Shown piece by piece: positions 52,652 through 61,111 of a DNA stretch of 64,000 nucleotides. The DNA lies in the NCBI RefSeq assembly GCF_042661025.1, contig NZ_JBHSWH010000001.1, positions 2,170,001-2,234,000 on the forward strand, read 5' to 3'. The notes under the pieces are model-generated. The model saw nothing but the letters and a program-made list of their open reading frames with translations. It did no database searches and was not told the origin of the DNA. A program made the position numbers and the translations under genes. The stretch comes from Flexivirga alba. Its GTDB lineage: Bacteria; Actinomycetota; Actinomycetes; Actinomycetales; Dermatophilaceae. The stretch's first letter is position 1, and each line of letters starts with the position of its first letter.

Positions 52652-54633
52652 CGCAGCCCGATCGCCACGAAGGTGAATCCGCCGTCGGTCAGCAGACCGG
52701 TCTCGTCCGCGGTCGCGACGATGCCCTGACCGGCGGTCGTCTGGTCCACCACCGCGGTCTGCGCGGCGTTGACGGCTGCCCCGGCATCCACCGAGGGGTC
52801 GCCGAACACCCGGCTGGCCAGCAGCATCGGCACGCCGTTGAACGCTGCGGTGTAGGCGATCCGGTAGCGCCCGGTGTCCACCCGGGTCACCGTGAACCCG
52901 GTGCCGGCCCGGATGCCGCCGCCGGAGTCGACCACACCCCACAGCACCCGAACCGCCTGCTCGGCGCCGGTCGCGAGCAGCGTGCCGAGGGTGACGTTGC
53001 CGCTGACCGCGACGTCGCCGGCCACGTCGACCCGGGCGGTCGGAGTCGCGGTGCCGACGCCCAGGTTGCCGCCGGCCAGCCCCAGCAGCACGTCGCCGCT
53101 GTGTCCGGCCACCTTCAGCCGCGAGACCCAGCTGCTGTTGTTGCCGGCCGTGGTGGCGAACACCTCGAACCGCGGATGGCCGCCGTCCGCGGCGTCCACC
53201 TCGGCGGTCACCGCGGGGGTCGCGGTGTCCGGGAACACCCAGGTGCCGTTGGCCGCGTCGTGGTGGGCATTGAAGGTGAGGCTGCTCCAGTCCTTGTTGC
53301 CGGACAGGAAGAGGCTGCCCTGCCGGATGCCGAGCACCGGCTCGACGTGCAGCGGGGCGGCCGGCGCAGTGGTGCCGATGCCGACCTGACCGTCCGGGGT
53401 GAAGGTCGCGACGTGCGCTCCGGCGCCGAGGTCCTTGTTGTAGATGCGCAGCCCCCGGCCGCCGTCGGTGTTGGACTGCAGGTAGAAGTTGTCGGTCGGG
53501 GTGGCACTGTCGCCCAGCTGTATGCCGTCGGCAGTCACGTGCAGCGGCGCCTTCGGGTCGGCCACGTCCACGCCGACCTTGCCGTCGTCGGTGACGACGA
53601 GATTCTCGGTGTAGGTCTTCGGGGCGGTCCGCGGGCCGACGACCAGCCGGTTCGCGCCGGCGGACCGGTCACCGATGACAAGGTTGAGGTCGGTCCGCCC
53701 GGTGCCCGGATCGTCGGTGCGGGCCAGCTCGATGGGCAGCACCGGGTCCTCGCCGTGGTCGGCGATCAGCCCGACGCTGCCGTGGTAGACGTGGACGTCG
53801 TCGTCGGTGCGCAGTTGCCCCTCGACCCACAGCAGTTCGCCGGACAGGTCGGTGGAGTATGGCGCGCTGCGGTCGTGCACGGTCACGTGGCCGGCCTCGG
53901 CCTCAATGCTGCGGGCAACGGCCCCGACATACGTGCGGGACCGGGCGTGGCGGGTGAGTGCCGTCGCGTCGCGTTGTGCGAACGACCCCGGCGCGCCCGG
54001 CTGCCAGCTCACCACTCCCAGCGGCACCAGCCAGCGTGCCGTCGGGGCGACCGGCAGGGTCTGCTGCGGCACGTCGGCATCGACCACCTGCGGTGCGGCC
54101 GGGTCGAACGCGGTCAGCGCCTGGGCTGCGTCGACGCTGACGCCCGCGATCTCGACCTGGTCGCGCTGCGTCGCGAGCGTCGCGCGCGGACCCACCTCGA
54201 TGCGGTAGGACTCCTGAACCCGCCCGAACGACCCGGACGTGTCACACGTCTGGAAGCCGGGCTGCGGCGGGTCGGCGGGCGTCTCGTCATACGCCAGCCA
54301 GACGTCGACGACGATCGGTGGCGGTGCTGGGTCGCCGCTGACGAAGCCGGCATCGAACGCGCCGAACATCGAGCCGGTGAGCTGCACGGGCGCGCTCACC
54401 AGCAGGGTGCGACCGAACCCGTCGACGGCGTAACCGGGTTCGAGCGACACACCGGTGGTGTTGTTCGGACCGGAGGTCTCGGTGAGGTCCAGCCCGAGCG
54501 CGATACCCCAGCGGTGGGTGGCCAGCAGGGCGCGGGCCAGCTGCGTGCGTCCGTAGTCCACCGCCGCGGTGAGGTCGTCCGCCGACAGGTACTGACCCTC
54601 GTAGAACTGCGGCCGGGCCGCCGGCTCGGTCAT
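52648..54633 (-). CDS. Tail-fibre-like protein of the injection system
   Basis: A 661-residue protein. Residues 1-90 form the domain shared with the next two upstream genes (RPQFYEGQYLSADDLTAAVDY, LATHRWGIALGLDL, VSLEPGYAVDGFGRTLLVS). The middle is beta-rich. Residues about 340-520 contain fibre repeats of the GNVGIGTTxPxxxLHV type (GKVGVDVADPKAPLHV, GQVGIGTTAPAAPLHV, GNLGVGTATPTARVDV), known from phage tail and adhesion fibres. The C-terminal 130 residues may be the receptor-binding tip. It probably targets the particle to its cell surface. It overlaps both neighbours by ATGA. Confidence 0.78.
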   Translation of the reverse strand: MTEPAARPQFYEGQYLSADDLTAAVDYGRTQLARALLATHRWGIALGLDLTETSGPNNTTGVSLEPGYAVDGFGRTLLVSAPVQLTGSMFGAFDAGFVSGDPAPPPIVVDVWLAYDETPADPPQPGFQTCDTSGSFGRVQESYRIEVGPRATLATQRDQVEIAGVSVDAAQALTAFDPAAPQVVDADVPQQTLPVAPTARWLVPLGVVSWQPGAPGSFAQRDATALTRHARSRTYVGAVARSIEAEAGHVTVHDRSAPYSTDLSGELLWVEGQLRTDDDVHVYHGSVGLIADHGEDPVLPIELARTDDPGTGRTDLNLVIGDRSAGANRLVVGPRTAPKTYTENLVVTDDGKVGVDVADPKAPLHVTADGIQLGDSATPTDNFYLQSNTDGGRGLRIYNKDLGAGAHVATFTPDGQVGIGTTAPAAPLHVEPVLGIRQGSLFLSGNKDWSSLTFNAHHDAANGTWVFPDTATPAVTAEVDAADGGHPRFEVFATTAGNNSSWVSRLKVAGHSGDVLLGLAGGNLGVGTATPTARVDVAGDVAVSGNVTLGTLLATGAEQAVRVLWGVVDSGGGIRAGTGFTVTRVDTGRYRIAYTAAFNGVPMLLASRVFGDPSVDAGAAVNAAQTAVVDQTTAGQGIVATADETGLLTDGGFTFVAIGLR

Positions 54634-56459
54634 TTCTGCTGCCCCCGTCGCAGGGTGCTGATCGTCCGGGCCTGTGACGTCACCTTCTTCTGCAAGGCGG
54701 CCACGGCTTGCTCCAGTGCCTCGAGGCGACCGTCGTCCGGGGTGGCCCGGGCCACGACCCGGTCGAGGATGTCGGTCGCCGGTCGTTGCAGCGGGCCGGC
54801 CAGCGCCTCGGCCGCCGGCGCGGTCACCCGGGCCAGCGCCAGCGCCGCGAAGGGGTCGGTGAGCTCGGCCGGGCTCGCCAGCACGGCGCCGTTCGGGCCG
54901 GTCGCACCCAGGCTCGCCAGCACCGTGGCCTGCAGACCGGACAGCGGGTTCGTCCCGGACAGGTATTGGGCGGCAACCTGCCAGGCGGCGGGATCGGCGT
55001 CCGGACCGCGCTCCTCGGCCGGGCCCGTCGTCGCGCCCGCTCTTTCGGTGCCGGCCGCCTTCTTCGCCGCGGTCTGTTGGGCGGCCGTCGACTCCTGCAT
55101 CGTGGACACCGTCAGTCGCTCCGTCATCCGGAACGATGCGTCGGTCGCGGGCGGGCAGCACAGCTTGCTGACCGCCTGCCGGATCGTTGCGTTGAACGGC
55201 AGCCAGCCCAGCCAGTAGCCCAGCATCGGCAGAGTGACCGCGAACTTGCGCGAGGTCCAGTTGCAGACGTCGAGAACCTGCAGGTCGGCGCTGCGGACGG
55301 TCAGCATCGCCAGCGGCACACACGCGTCGCAGCAGTCGTCCGGGCACGGCGGCAGCAGCGCCGAGCAGACGCACTCGCGGTAGAGGTCGATCGCGATCCG
55401 CAGCAACTCGGTGATCGCCGCGGCGGCCTTCGGCGCCGCCTGCTGATCAACCGGATCCGGGCAGCTGATGTCGGCCAGCCGCCGGCCGAGGGTGCAGTCA
55501 TGCACGTTCGCCGTTTCGATGCTCGCGCGCAGGTCCGCCTTGAGCCGGCAGCAGTACTGCACGAGGTCCGCCGGCGTCGGATTCTGCGGCACCTGGGAGA
55601 TGGCGTCGGTCAGCGCGGCGAGGCAGGCCTTGACCCGGGTGGCCAGCGGACCGGTGACGGTCGTGTCGCCGCGGGTGCCGGGCGTCGGCGCCGGCTCCTT
55701 GGTGAGCGTGAACCTAAACCCTTCGCAGATCACCGTCGGCTCGCAGCCGACCGGGGTGCGCGCGGACGTCGCCGACGAGGCGGAGTTGCAGCCGCACGAG
55801 CGGTTGCCGCCTGGCGCCGAACCGCAGCCGCAGCCGGGAGCGGACGGTGTGGCGGACCCGCACCCGCATCCGCTGCTGCCGCCGGTCGAGCCCGAGCAGC
55901 CGCACCCGCCCGAGCATCCTCCTGAGCTCCCGCCCGAACACGCGCCGGTGCGCGGCGTGAGGGTGGTGACAGGGCGTGCGGGCTGCTCGTCGTAACAGAT
56001 GTTCAGGATCCAGCGCTGGGTGGTGGCCTCGCAGTCGGCGGGCTGGTCCCGGAACGGAGCACAGTCCCGGCTGCGCTGCTGGCGCAGCGCCCGGATCAGG
56101 TCCGCGACCGGGACCCGGGTGTCCGCGCAGACGACGATGTCCTCGCCGCACGGTCCGAGGGCGTAGCCGGGGCGCACCGTCACGGTGTCGTCGCACGGGT
56201 TGCACACGACCTCCAGGCCGCAGACGACGCCGGTGCCGTGCAGGTAACGATTGTGCAGCCGGGTCTTGCCGACCAGGTACTCGTCGAGCCGGCGGAAGTC
56301 GGCGTCCGTGACGAGCTGGCCGGCGAAGAACCGAGGTCGGCACAGGCACTGCAGGCTGTGGCAGGTCGGGCAGCCGCCGCAGCCGCAGCCGCTGGTGGGC
56401 GGCGACGATGCTGTCGAGGATGTCGCCGGCTGGGTGTAGGTGGTCAAGGGCACCGTCAT
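54630..56459 (-). CDS. Cys-rich injection-system protein with the shared N-terminal domain
   Basis: A 609-residue protein. Residues about 40-125 are the shared domain (PRFFAGQLVTDADFRRLDEYL, RYLHGTGVVCGLEVVC, VRPGYALGPCGEDIVVCA). Residues 171-225 are a Gly/Ser/Cys linker with ten cysteines, several as CGCG. The following helical region has Cys pairs (QYCCRLKAD, PDDCCDACVP), and residues 576-600 form a short coiled coil (LEALEQAVAALQKKVTSQ). I do not recognise a family; it is probably a structural baseplate or fibre-network component. The many cysteines may bind metal or form disulfides after release. It lies 8 bases downstream of the collagen-like gene. Confidence 0.7.
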   Translation of the reverse strand: MTVPLTTYTQPATSSTASSPPTSGCGCGGCPTCHSLQCLCRPRFFAGQLVTDADFRRLDEYLVGKTRLHNRYLHGTGVVCGLEVVCNPCDDTVTVRPGYALGPCGEDIVVCADTRVPVADLIRALRQQRSRDCAPFRDQPADCEATTQRWILNICYDEQPARPVTTLTPRTGACSGGSSGGCSGGCGCSGSTGGSSGCGCGSATPSAPGCGCGSAPGGNRSCGCNSASSATSARTPVGCEPTVICEGFRFTLTKEPAPTPGTRGDTTVTGPLATRVKACLAALTDAISQVPQNPTPADLVQYCCRLKADLRASIETANVHDCTLGRRLADISCPDPVDQQAAPKAAAAITELLRIAIDLYRECVCSALLPPCPDDCCDACVPLAMLTVRSADLQVLDVCNWTSRKFAVTLPMLGYWLGWLPFNATIRQAVSKLCCPPATDASFRMTERLTVSTMQESTAAQQTAAKKAAGTERAGATTGPAEERGPDADPAAWQVAAQYLSGTNPLSGLQATVLASLGATGPNGAVLASPAELTDPFAALALARVTAPAAEALAGPLQRPATDILDRVVARATPDDGRLEALEQAVAALQKKVTSQARTISTLRRGQQK

Positions 56460-56467
56460 CGCCTCGC

Positions 56468-58980
56468 TCAGTTGTCTCGGACGGGTTGGAACCAGCTGTC
56501 GAACATGCCGCCCTGTATGCCGAAGTCGCTGCCCGCAGGCCGGTCACCGGTGGGCAGCTGGGCACGGGTGAACTCGGCGTCCACCGCACGGCCCTGCAGG
56601 TCGACGACGAACTCGCCGCGCAGGTGCACGAACAGGTCGGCGAGTTCGCGCTCCCGCAGGACCGCGTCGACGAACTGCGGGTCGAACACGAACGAGATCG
56701 CCCTCGAGGTCGCCGCGCCCGTCTGGACGGCCTTCACGATCAGGCCGGTCGCGTCGATGGTGGCGTCGACCGCGACGACCGTGCCGGAGATCGGGCAGCG
56801 GCACGCGTAGCCGAGCTTCAGCGCCGCAGGCAGCGCCGGATTGGGGGCGTCAACGGTGAAAACGTGTACGGCGTCGATCGGCCGGACGTCGACCTCGTCG
56901 GTGAAGGCGATGGTGATGCCGAAGACTTCCTGCTCGTTCGGCGTGCCGGGGTCCAGGACCACCGTCCGCAAGTCGTCGATCCGCATGGGTTCGGCGTGCT
57001 TCCAGCTCAGGGCCGTGATCCGCGTCAGCTTGGGCTCCAGCCCGGGTCCGGTTGGACCAGCGGGACCGGGTGCGCCGTCCGTGCCGGGTGTGCCGTCCGT
57101 CCCGGGTGTGCCGGGCTCACCCTGCGGGCCCGGGTCCCCGGCCGGGCCCGCGGGCCCGGCGGGACCGGGTGGGCCCTGCGGGCCGGCCGGCCCCTGCCCA
57201 CCGCCGCCGCCGTGGGTCTGCTCGCAGCAGTCCAGCAGGCACGCGACCGTCTCGCTGAGCAGCGCGGTGCTGCGCAGCACCGACCGCCCGTCGGTGTCGT
57301 CGATCCGGGCGATGCCCTGGTCCAGGTCGGTCGCCGGATCACTGGGCGGGTCCGCCGGGTCCAGCACGGTGAACCCGGACCGGTAGCCGTGGACGGTGGC
57401 CAGCGGCACGCACTCGTGCCCCTCGCAGGACGGACACGCCGGCGGGGCATCCCAGAGGTCCCGGCAGCTGCCGGTGCCGATCACGTCGAAGACGGCCACA
57501 CCGCCGGGATCGCCACCGTAGGCGACATACAGCCGGCCGGTGCCGCCCGCGACGTCGCGCGCGGTGCCCTCCCACGCCGTGGCGGGCCCGACGGCGGCGG
57601 AGCTGCCGCTGCCGACCCCCGCCAGTCGGAGGGCACGGACCTGCGAGGCGGTGCCGTCGGTGCTGATCGGGTAGGCCCACGGAGAGCCGGCCGCCGCGAT
57701 CACCGGACCGGGCAGCGGCACGGATCCGGCCAGCGTGCCGGCCGGCACGTCGATCGCGTGGCAGGCACCGTCGGACGCCGCGACGATCAGCTGCCCGGCC
57801 TCGGCCGCATCCAACAGGGTCGGTGCGGCCCCGGCCGGAAGCACGTCGATCGCGGTGCCCACGGTGCCGGTGGCGAGGTCCACCGCGTCGATACGGGTCG
57901 GGTCAGGGGCGGCCGAACCCGCGGCTGCGGCGAGGTAGGCCGTCGCGGCGTCGGGGGTGATCGCCAGCAGCGCGCGCCCGGCGGGCACCGCGACGGTCGA
58001 CGGCGCGGTCGGCGTGCTGCCGGCCAGGTCCGGTTCGTAGCGCAGCAGCGTCCCGGGTGCCGGGCTGAGCACGCACAGCCGTCCGTCCGACCCGACCGCC
58101 GTGCTGACCGGTGCCGTGACACCGCCGGGCACCGCCGTCGCGGAGGTCACTGACAGGTCGGCGGTTGCCAGCACCGTCAGGGTCAGCACCGCCGACGCGT
58201 CGTCGTGCACGACGTACACGTGCATGGCGTCACCGGACAGCTCCAGTGCGTGCACCGGGCCGCCGAGGTCGTGCGACCCGGTGGTGGCGGCGCTCGCCGC
58301 GTCGACCCGGTAGACGCTGCTGCCCGCCGCCACCAGCACCGCCCCGGCACCGACGCGCACCCGCGTCGGGTCGGCGATCGCGAGGTCGGTGCCGCGGACC
58401 AGCGCGGGGCCGGTCCAGGTGGTGTCGGCGGCGGGCGGGTCCAGCGTCGCGCAGACGTCGAACGACTCCAGGATCCGGTTGGGTAGGCACCGGTCGTCGT
58501 CGCAGCCGCACTCGTCATACAGAACCGGCACCGGCTCAGTCGGACACTCGCGGTAGCACAGGCACAGCCGCACCTCGTGCGGCGCATCGTCACCGGCCGG
58601 GATGGTGATCAGCTCGGCCAGCTCGACCCTGGTCCGTTCGGTGACCAGGATCTCGTTGCCGCAGCAGTCGATCGCGCTGCCCGGCTCGACCACGACGAAC
58701 CGGTCGCGGCACGCGGCGGCATCGTCCTGGTGCACCTGCAGCCCGCACACCACCCCGTGCCGTGCAGCCGCTGGTTGTGATGGCGGATCTTCTCCCGGAC
58801 GTAGGACTGCTCGTCGATGAAGTCCTGGGGCACCAGCAGCTTGCCGTACCAGTAGGCATTGCGGGTGAACGGCGGCAGCTCGCAGCCGCCGCCGCAGCAG
58901 TCGTGGCCGGGGGAACCGGTGGCGGCCTTGCCTGCCCCGCCGGCCGAACCGGCGTGGGTCACGTGCGTGAAAGTGGACAT
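56468..58980 (-). CDS. Injection-system protein with shared domain, propeller and collagen-like tract, one-base frameshift
   Basis: An 837-residue protein after adding one base to the CCCC at 58753-58756, which joins RLHGTG to VVCGLQVHQDD. Residues about 30-125 are the shared domain (NAYWYGKLLVPQDFIDEQSYV, GSAIDCCGNEILV). About 170-490 are repeated strands of a propeller (DLAIADPTRVRVGAGAVLV, RLCVLSPAPGTLLRYE). A CPSCEGHEC cluster follows. Residues about 597-647 are 17 perfect Gly-X-Y triplets. The C-terminal 190 residues are beta-rich. It is probably a trimeric fibre or baseplate-attached spike. ATG 58980 follows the gpI-like gene by 19 bases. Confidence 0.75.
57041..57193 (-). repeat. Collagen-like tract: 17 Gly-X-Y triplets
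   Basis: The minus strand encodes 17 uninterrupted Gly-X-Y triplets, rich in GPA, GPQ, GPP, GEP, GTP and GTD. Pro is common at X and Y and charged residues are few, as in bacterial collagen-like proteins and phage tail collagens that form triple helices. It is preceded by a poly-Gly stretch and followed by a beta-rich C-terminal domain that could trimerise. Confidence 0.9.
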
Positions 58981-58999
58981 CGGATCCCTCTCTGGTCGG

Positions 59000-61111
59000 T
59001 CAGCTCAGGACCGTGGTCGTGCCGAGTCCCGGCGGGACGGGCTGTGCCCCGGGTTCGCCGGTGAGCACCGTTGCGGCGCCGAGCCGGCCGTGGTCGTCGC
59101 CGACGTTGTCGGCGGTGTCGGCGTCGCCACCGAGCACGAACCCCGACGGCACCCGCGCGACGACACTGTCCAGCCCGAGGCAGGACTGCACGCCCAGCCG
59201 CATCCGGGGCTCCACGAACCGCACCGTGCCGGCGGCGTGCGCCGGGGTGCCGAAGTCCACCAGCCGCTGGATGACTCTGCGTGCCGTCGGGGTGGCACCG
59301 GCGGACGCAGGCACGAACACCGTGTAACGGTGTGCGTAGACGTGGAACGGGTCGCGCAGCGGGTCCTGGCTGGTCTTCAGCTGGGTGACGCCCACCTGCG
59401 CGGCGTTGCCCAGCTGGCTGCGGTTGACGATGCTCTGCCCCCACAGTTGCGCTGCACTGCCGACCCGTCCGGAGTCGACCCGCAGCCAGCGGCGCAACCG
59501 GAAGTGCTCGAGGACCAGCCGGGGCGGAGCCCACTGGGACGGCGCCGGCGGGGTTGGCGGACAGGTCGGCCGGGCGCACCGGCACCGGCCCGGCTCGCGG
59601 GGACGCTGCGGGGCGGGAGGACGATCGTCCATGCCGAGGGCGATCGACAGCAGCTCGTGCAGCCCGGTGTAGGTGCCGCGCAGGTCGTAGAGCCGGGGTG
59701 AGGCGGCCAGCAGCCGGCGCTGCGTGCGTTCGGGCAGGCGTGGATCGAGGGCCAGCCCGACCCAGTCGGACAGCCAGGCCAGTGCTGGTGTCGCGCCGGG
59801 GGTGAGGAGCCCCGGCAGCGCATCCACCCGGGCCTCGACATCGCGCAGCTGCCGGTCGAACAGCGCCAGGAACCGGTCGGTGAAGGAGGCGCTGCGCGGC
59901 ACGGCGCCATACACCGACGGCAGGTAGCGCCGCAGGCTGATCCGCGGGAACTCGACCTCGATCCGGGTGAGTAGCGGAGTCACCGCGCCGGTGCCGGACA
60001 GACGCACCCGCAGCCACAGGTAGCGACCGGGAGCGTCGTCGACCAGGGTGTCCCACCCCTGCGGGCCGCACTCGCGGGCGATCGCACCGCCGGACCAGGC
60101 CGACTCGGGCAGTGCGGTGAGCTGGACAGTCGGCAGCACGGTGCCGGCGGTGTGGGTCCACACCTGCACTCCGGTGTGCTCCGGCAGCGTCGCGCGCAGC
60201 AGCACCCGGTGCCAGGTGCAGCCGTCGATCAGGCTGTCCAGCGGGCCGATCACCACCGTGCCGCTCGTCAGCCAGGCCGGGACGGCGGGTGCGTTCGCCG
60301 GTGGGTCGACGGGCCGGCCGTCCCCGTCGACGTATGCCGACCCCGGCGGCACGCAGCACCCGCCGAGGTCCACCACGCCGTCGCGGCCCACCGGAGGCAC
60401 CGACGGCCAGGGCACCGGCAGGTCCGCCGCGTCGTCGGCGACCGGGGTGAGAGTGTCATCGTCGACGCGGTAGGCGGTTGCCGGCCCGGCGCCGGAATCG
60501 CCTGCGGCGTAAACGATTCCGGTCGTATCGACCCCGAGGTAGCAGGTGCCGCCGAGCCCGCTGAGGTAGCCGAGGTAGCGCCCCGACCAGGTGAACGCGT
60601 GCACCCGGCCGACCGAGTCGAGCACACGCACCTGGTGATGTCCGTCCACGACCACCGCGATCGGGGACCACGGCACCGGGGGCCGCCACCGGCCGCTGGT
60701 CACCGTGCTGGGCAGCGCGAGCACGTGCAGCCAGCCGGCCGGGTCGGTGGCGAACAGGTGGCCGCCACAGGCCGCGAGGGCACCGGCATACCCGAGCACC
60801 CGCACCGGCACGAACCCGCACCGGCACGGGTCGAAGCGCAGCAGCCGCCGCCGGTCCCGGTCGACCGCCCAGATCGTGCCGCCGCCGCACGCCATACCGG
60901 CCGGCAGCCGCAACCCGCCGAAGCTGCCGCCGGTCTCGGTCAGCCGCCGCACGCTCGCCGGGTCACGTGCCAGCCGCAGCACACCGTGCGCGTCGGCGAC
61001 CCAGGCCGCGTCGGCGACCTGCCAGCCCGACCGGCCGTCCAGCAGGACGGAGGTGGGGTCGTGCGGCGGGCGCCGCACGGGTGGCAGCGTGGGAATGGTC
61101 GACTCGCTCAT
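59000..61111 (-). CDS. gpI-like tail/baseplate protein fused to an N-terminal beta-propeller
   Basis: A 703-residue protein. Residues about 25-240 look like propeller blades (GGGTIWAVDRDRRRLLRFDP, CGGHLFATDPAGWLHVLALP, VDGHHQVRVLDSVGRVHAF). Residues 300-440 form a jelly-roll-like segment. Residues about 440-560 match the phage P2 gpI family: RYLPSVYG, FTDRFLALFDRQLRDVEARVD, LAWLSDWVGLALD, RLYDLRGTYTGLHELLSIALG. The C-terminus holds RLVLEHFRLRRWL. It should connect the baseplate wedge to fibres. ATG 61111 overlaps the baseplate J stop. Confidence 0.83.
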   Translation of the reverse strand: MSESTIPTLPPVRRPPHDPTSVLLDGRSGWQVADAAWVADAHGVLRLARDPASVRRLTETGGSFGGLRLPAGMACGGGTIWAVDRDRRRLLRFDPCRCGFVPVRVLGYAGALAACGGHLFATDPAGWLHVLALPSTVTSGRWRPPVPWSPIAVVVDGHHQVRVLDSVGRVHAFTWSGRYLGYLSGLGGTCYLGVDTTGIVYAAGDSGAGPATAYRVDDDTLTPVADDAADLPVPWPSVPPVGRDGVVDLGGCCVPPGSAYVDGDGRPVDPPANAPAVPAWLTSGTVVIGPLDSLIDGCTWHRVLLRATLPEHTGVQVWTHTAGTVLPTVQLTALPESAWSGGAIARECGPQGWDTLVDDAPGRYLWLRVRLSGTGAVTPLLTRIEVEFPRISLRRYLPSVYGAVPRSASFTDRFLALFDRQLRDVEARVDALPGLLTPGATPALAWLSDWVGLALDPRLPERTQRRLLAASPRLYDLRGTYTGLHELLSIALGMDDRPPAPQRPREPGRCRCARPTCPPTPPAPSQWAPPRLVLEHFRLRRWLRVDSGRVGSAAQLWGQSIVNRSQLGNAAQVGVTQLKTSQDPLRDPFHVYAHRYTVFVPASAGATPTARRVIQRLVDFGTPAHAAGTVRFVEPRMRLGVQSCLGLDSVVARVPSGFVLGGDADTADNVGDDHGRLGAATVLTGEPGAQPVPPGLGTTTVLS

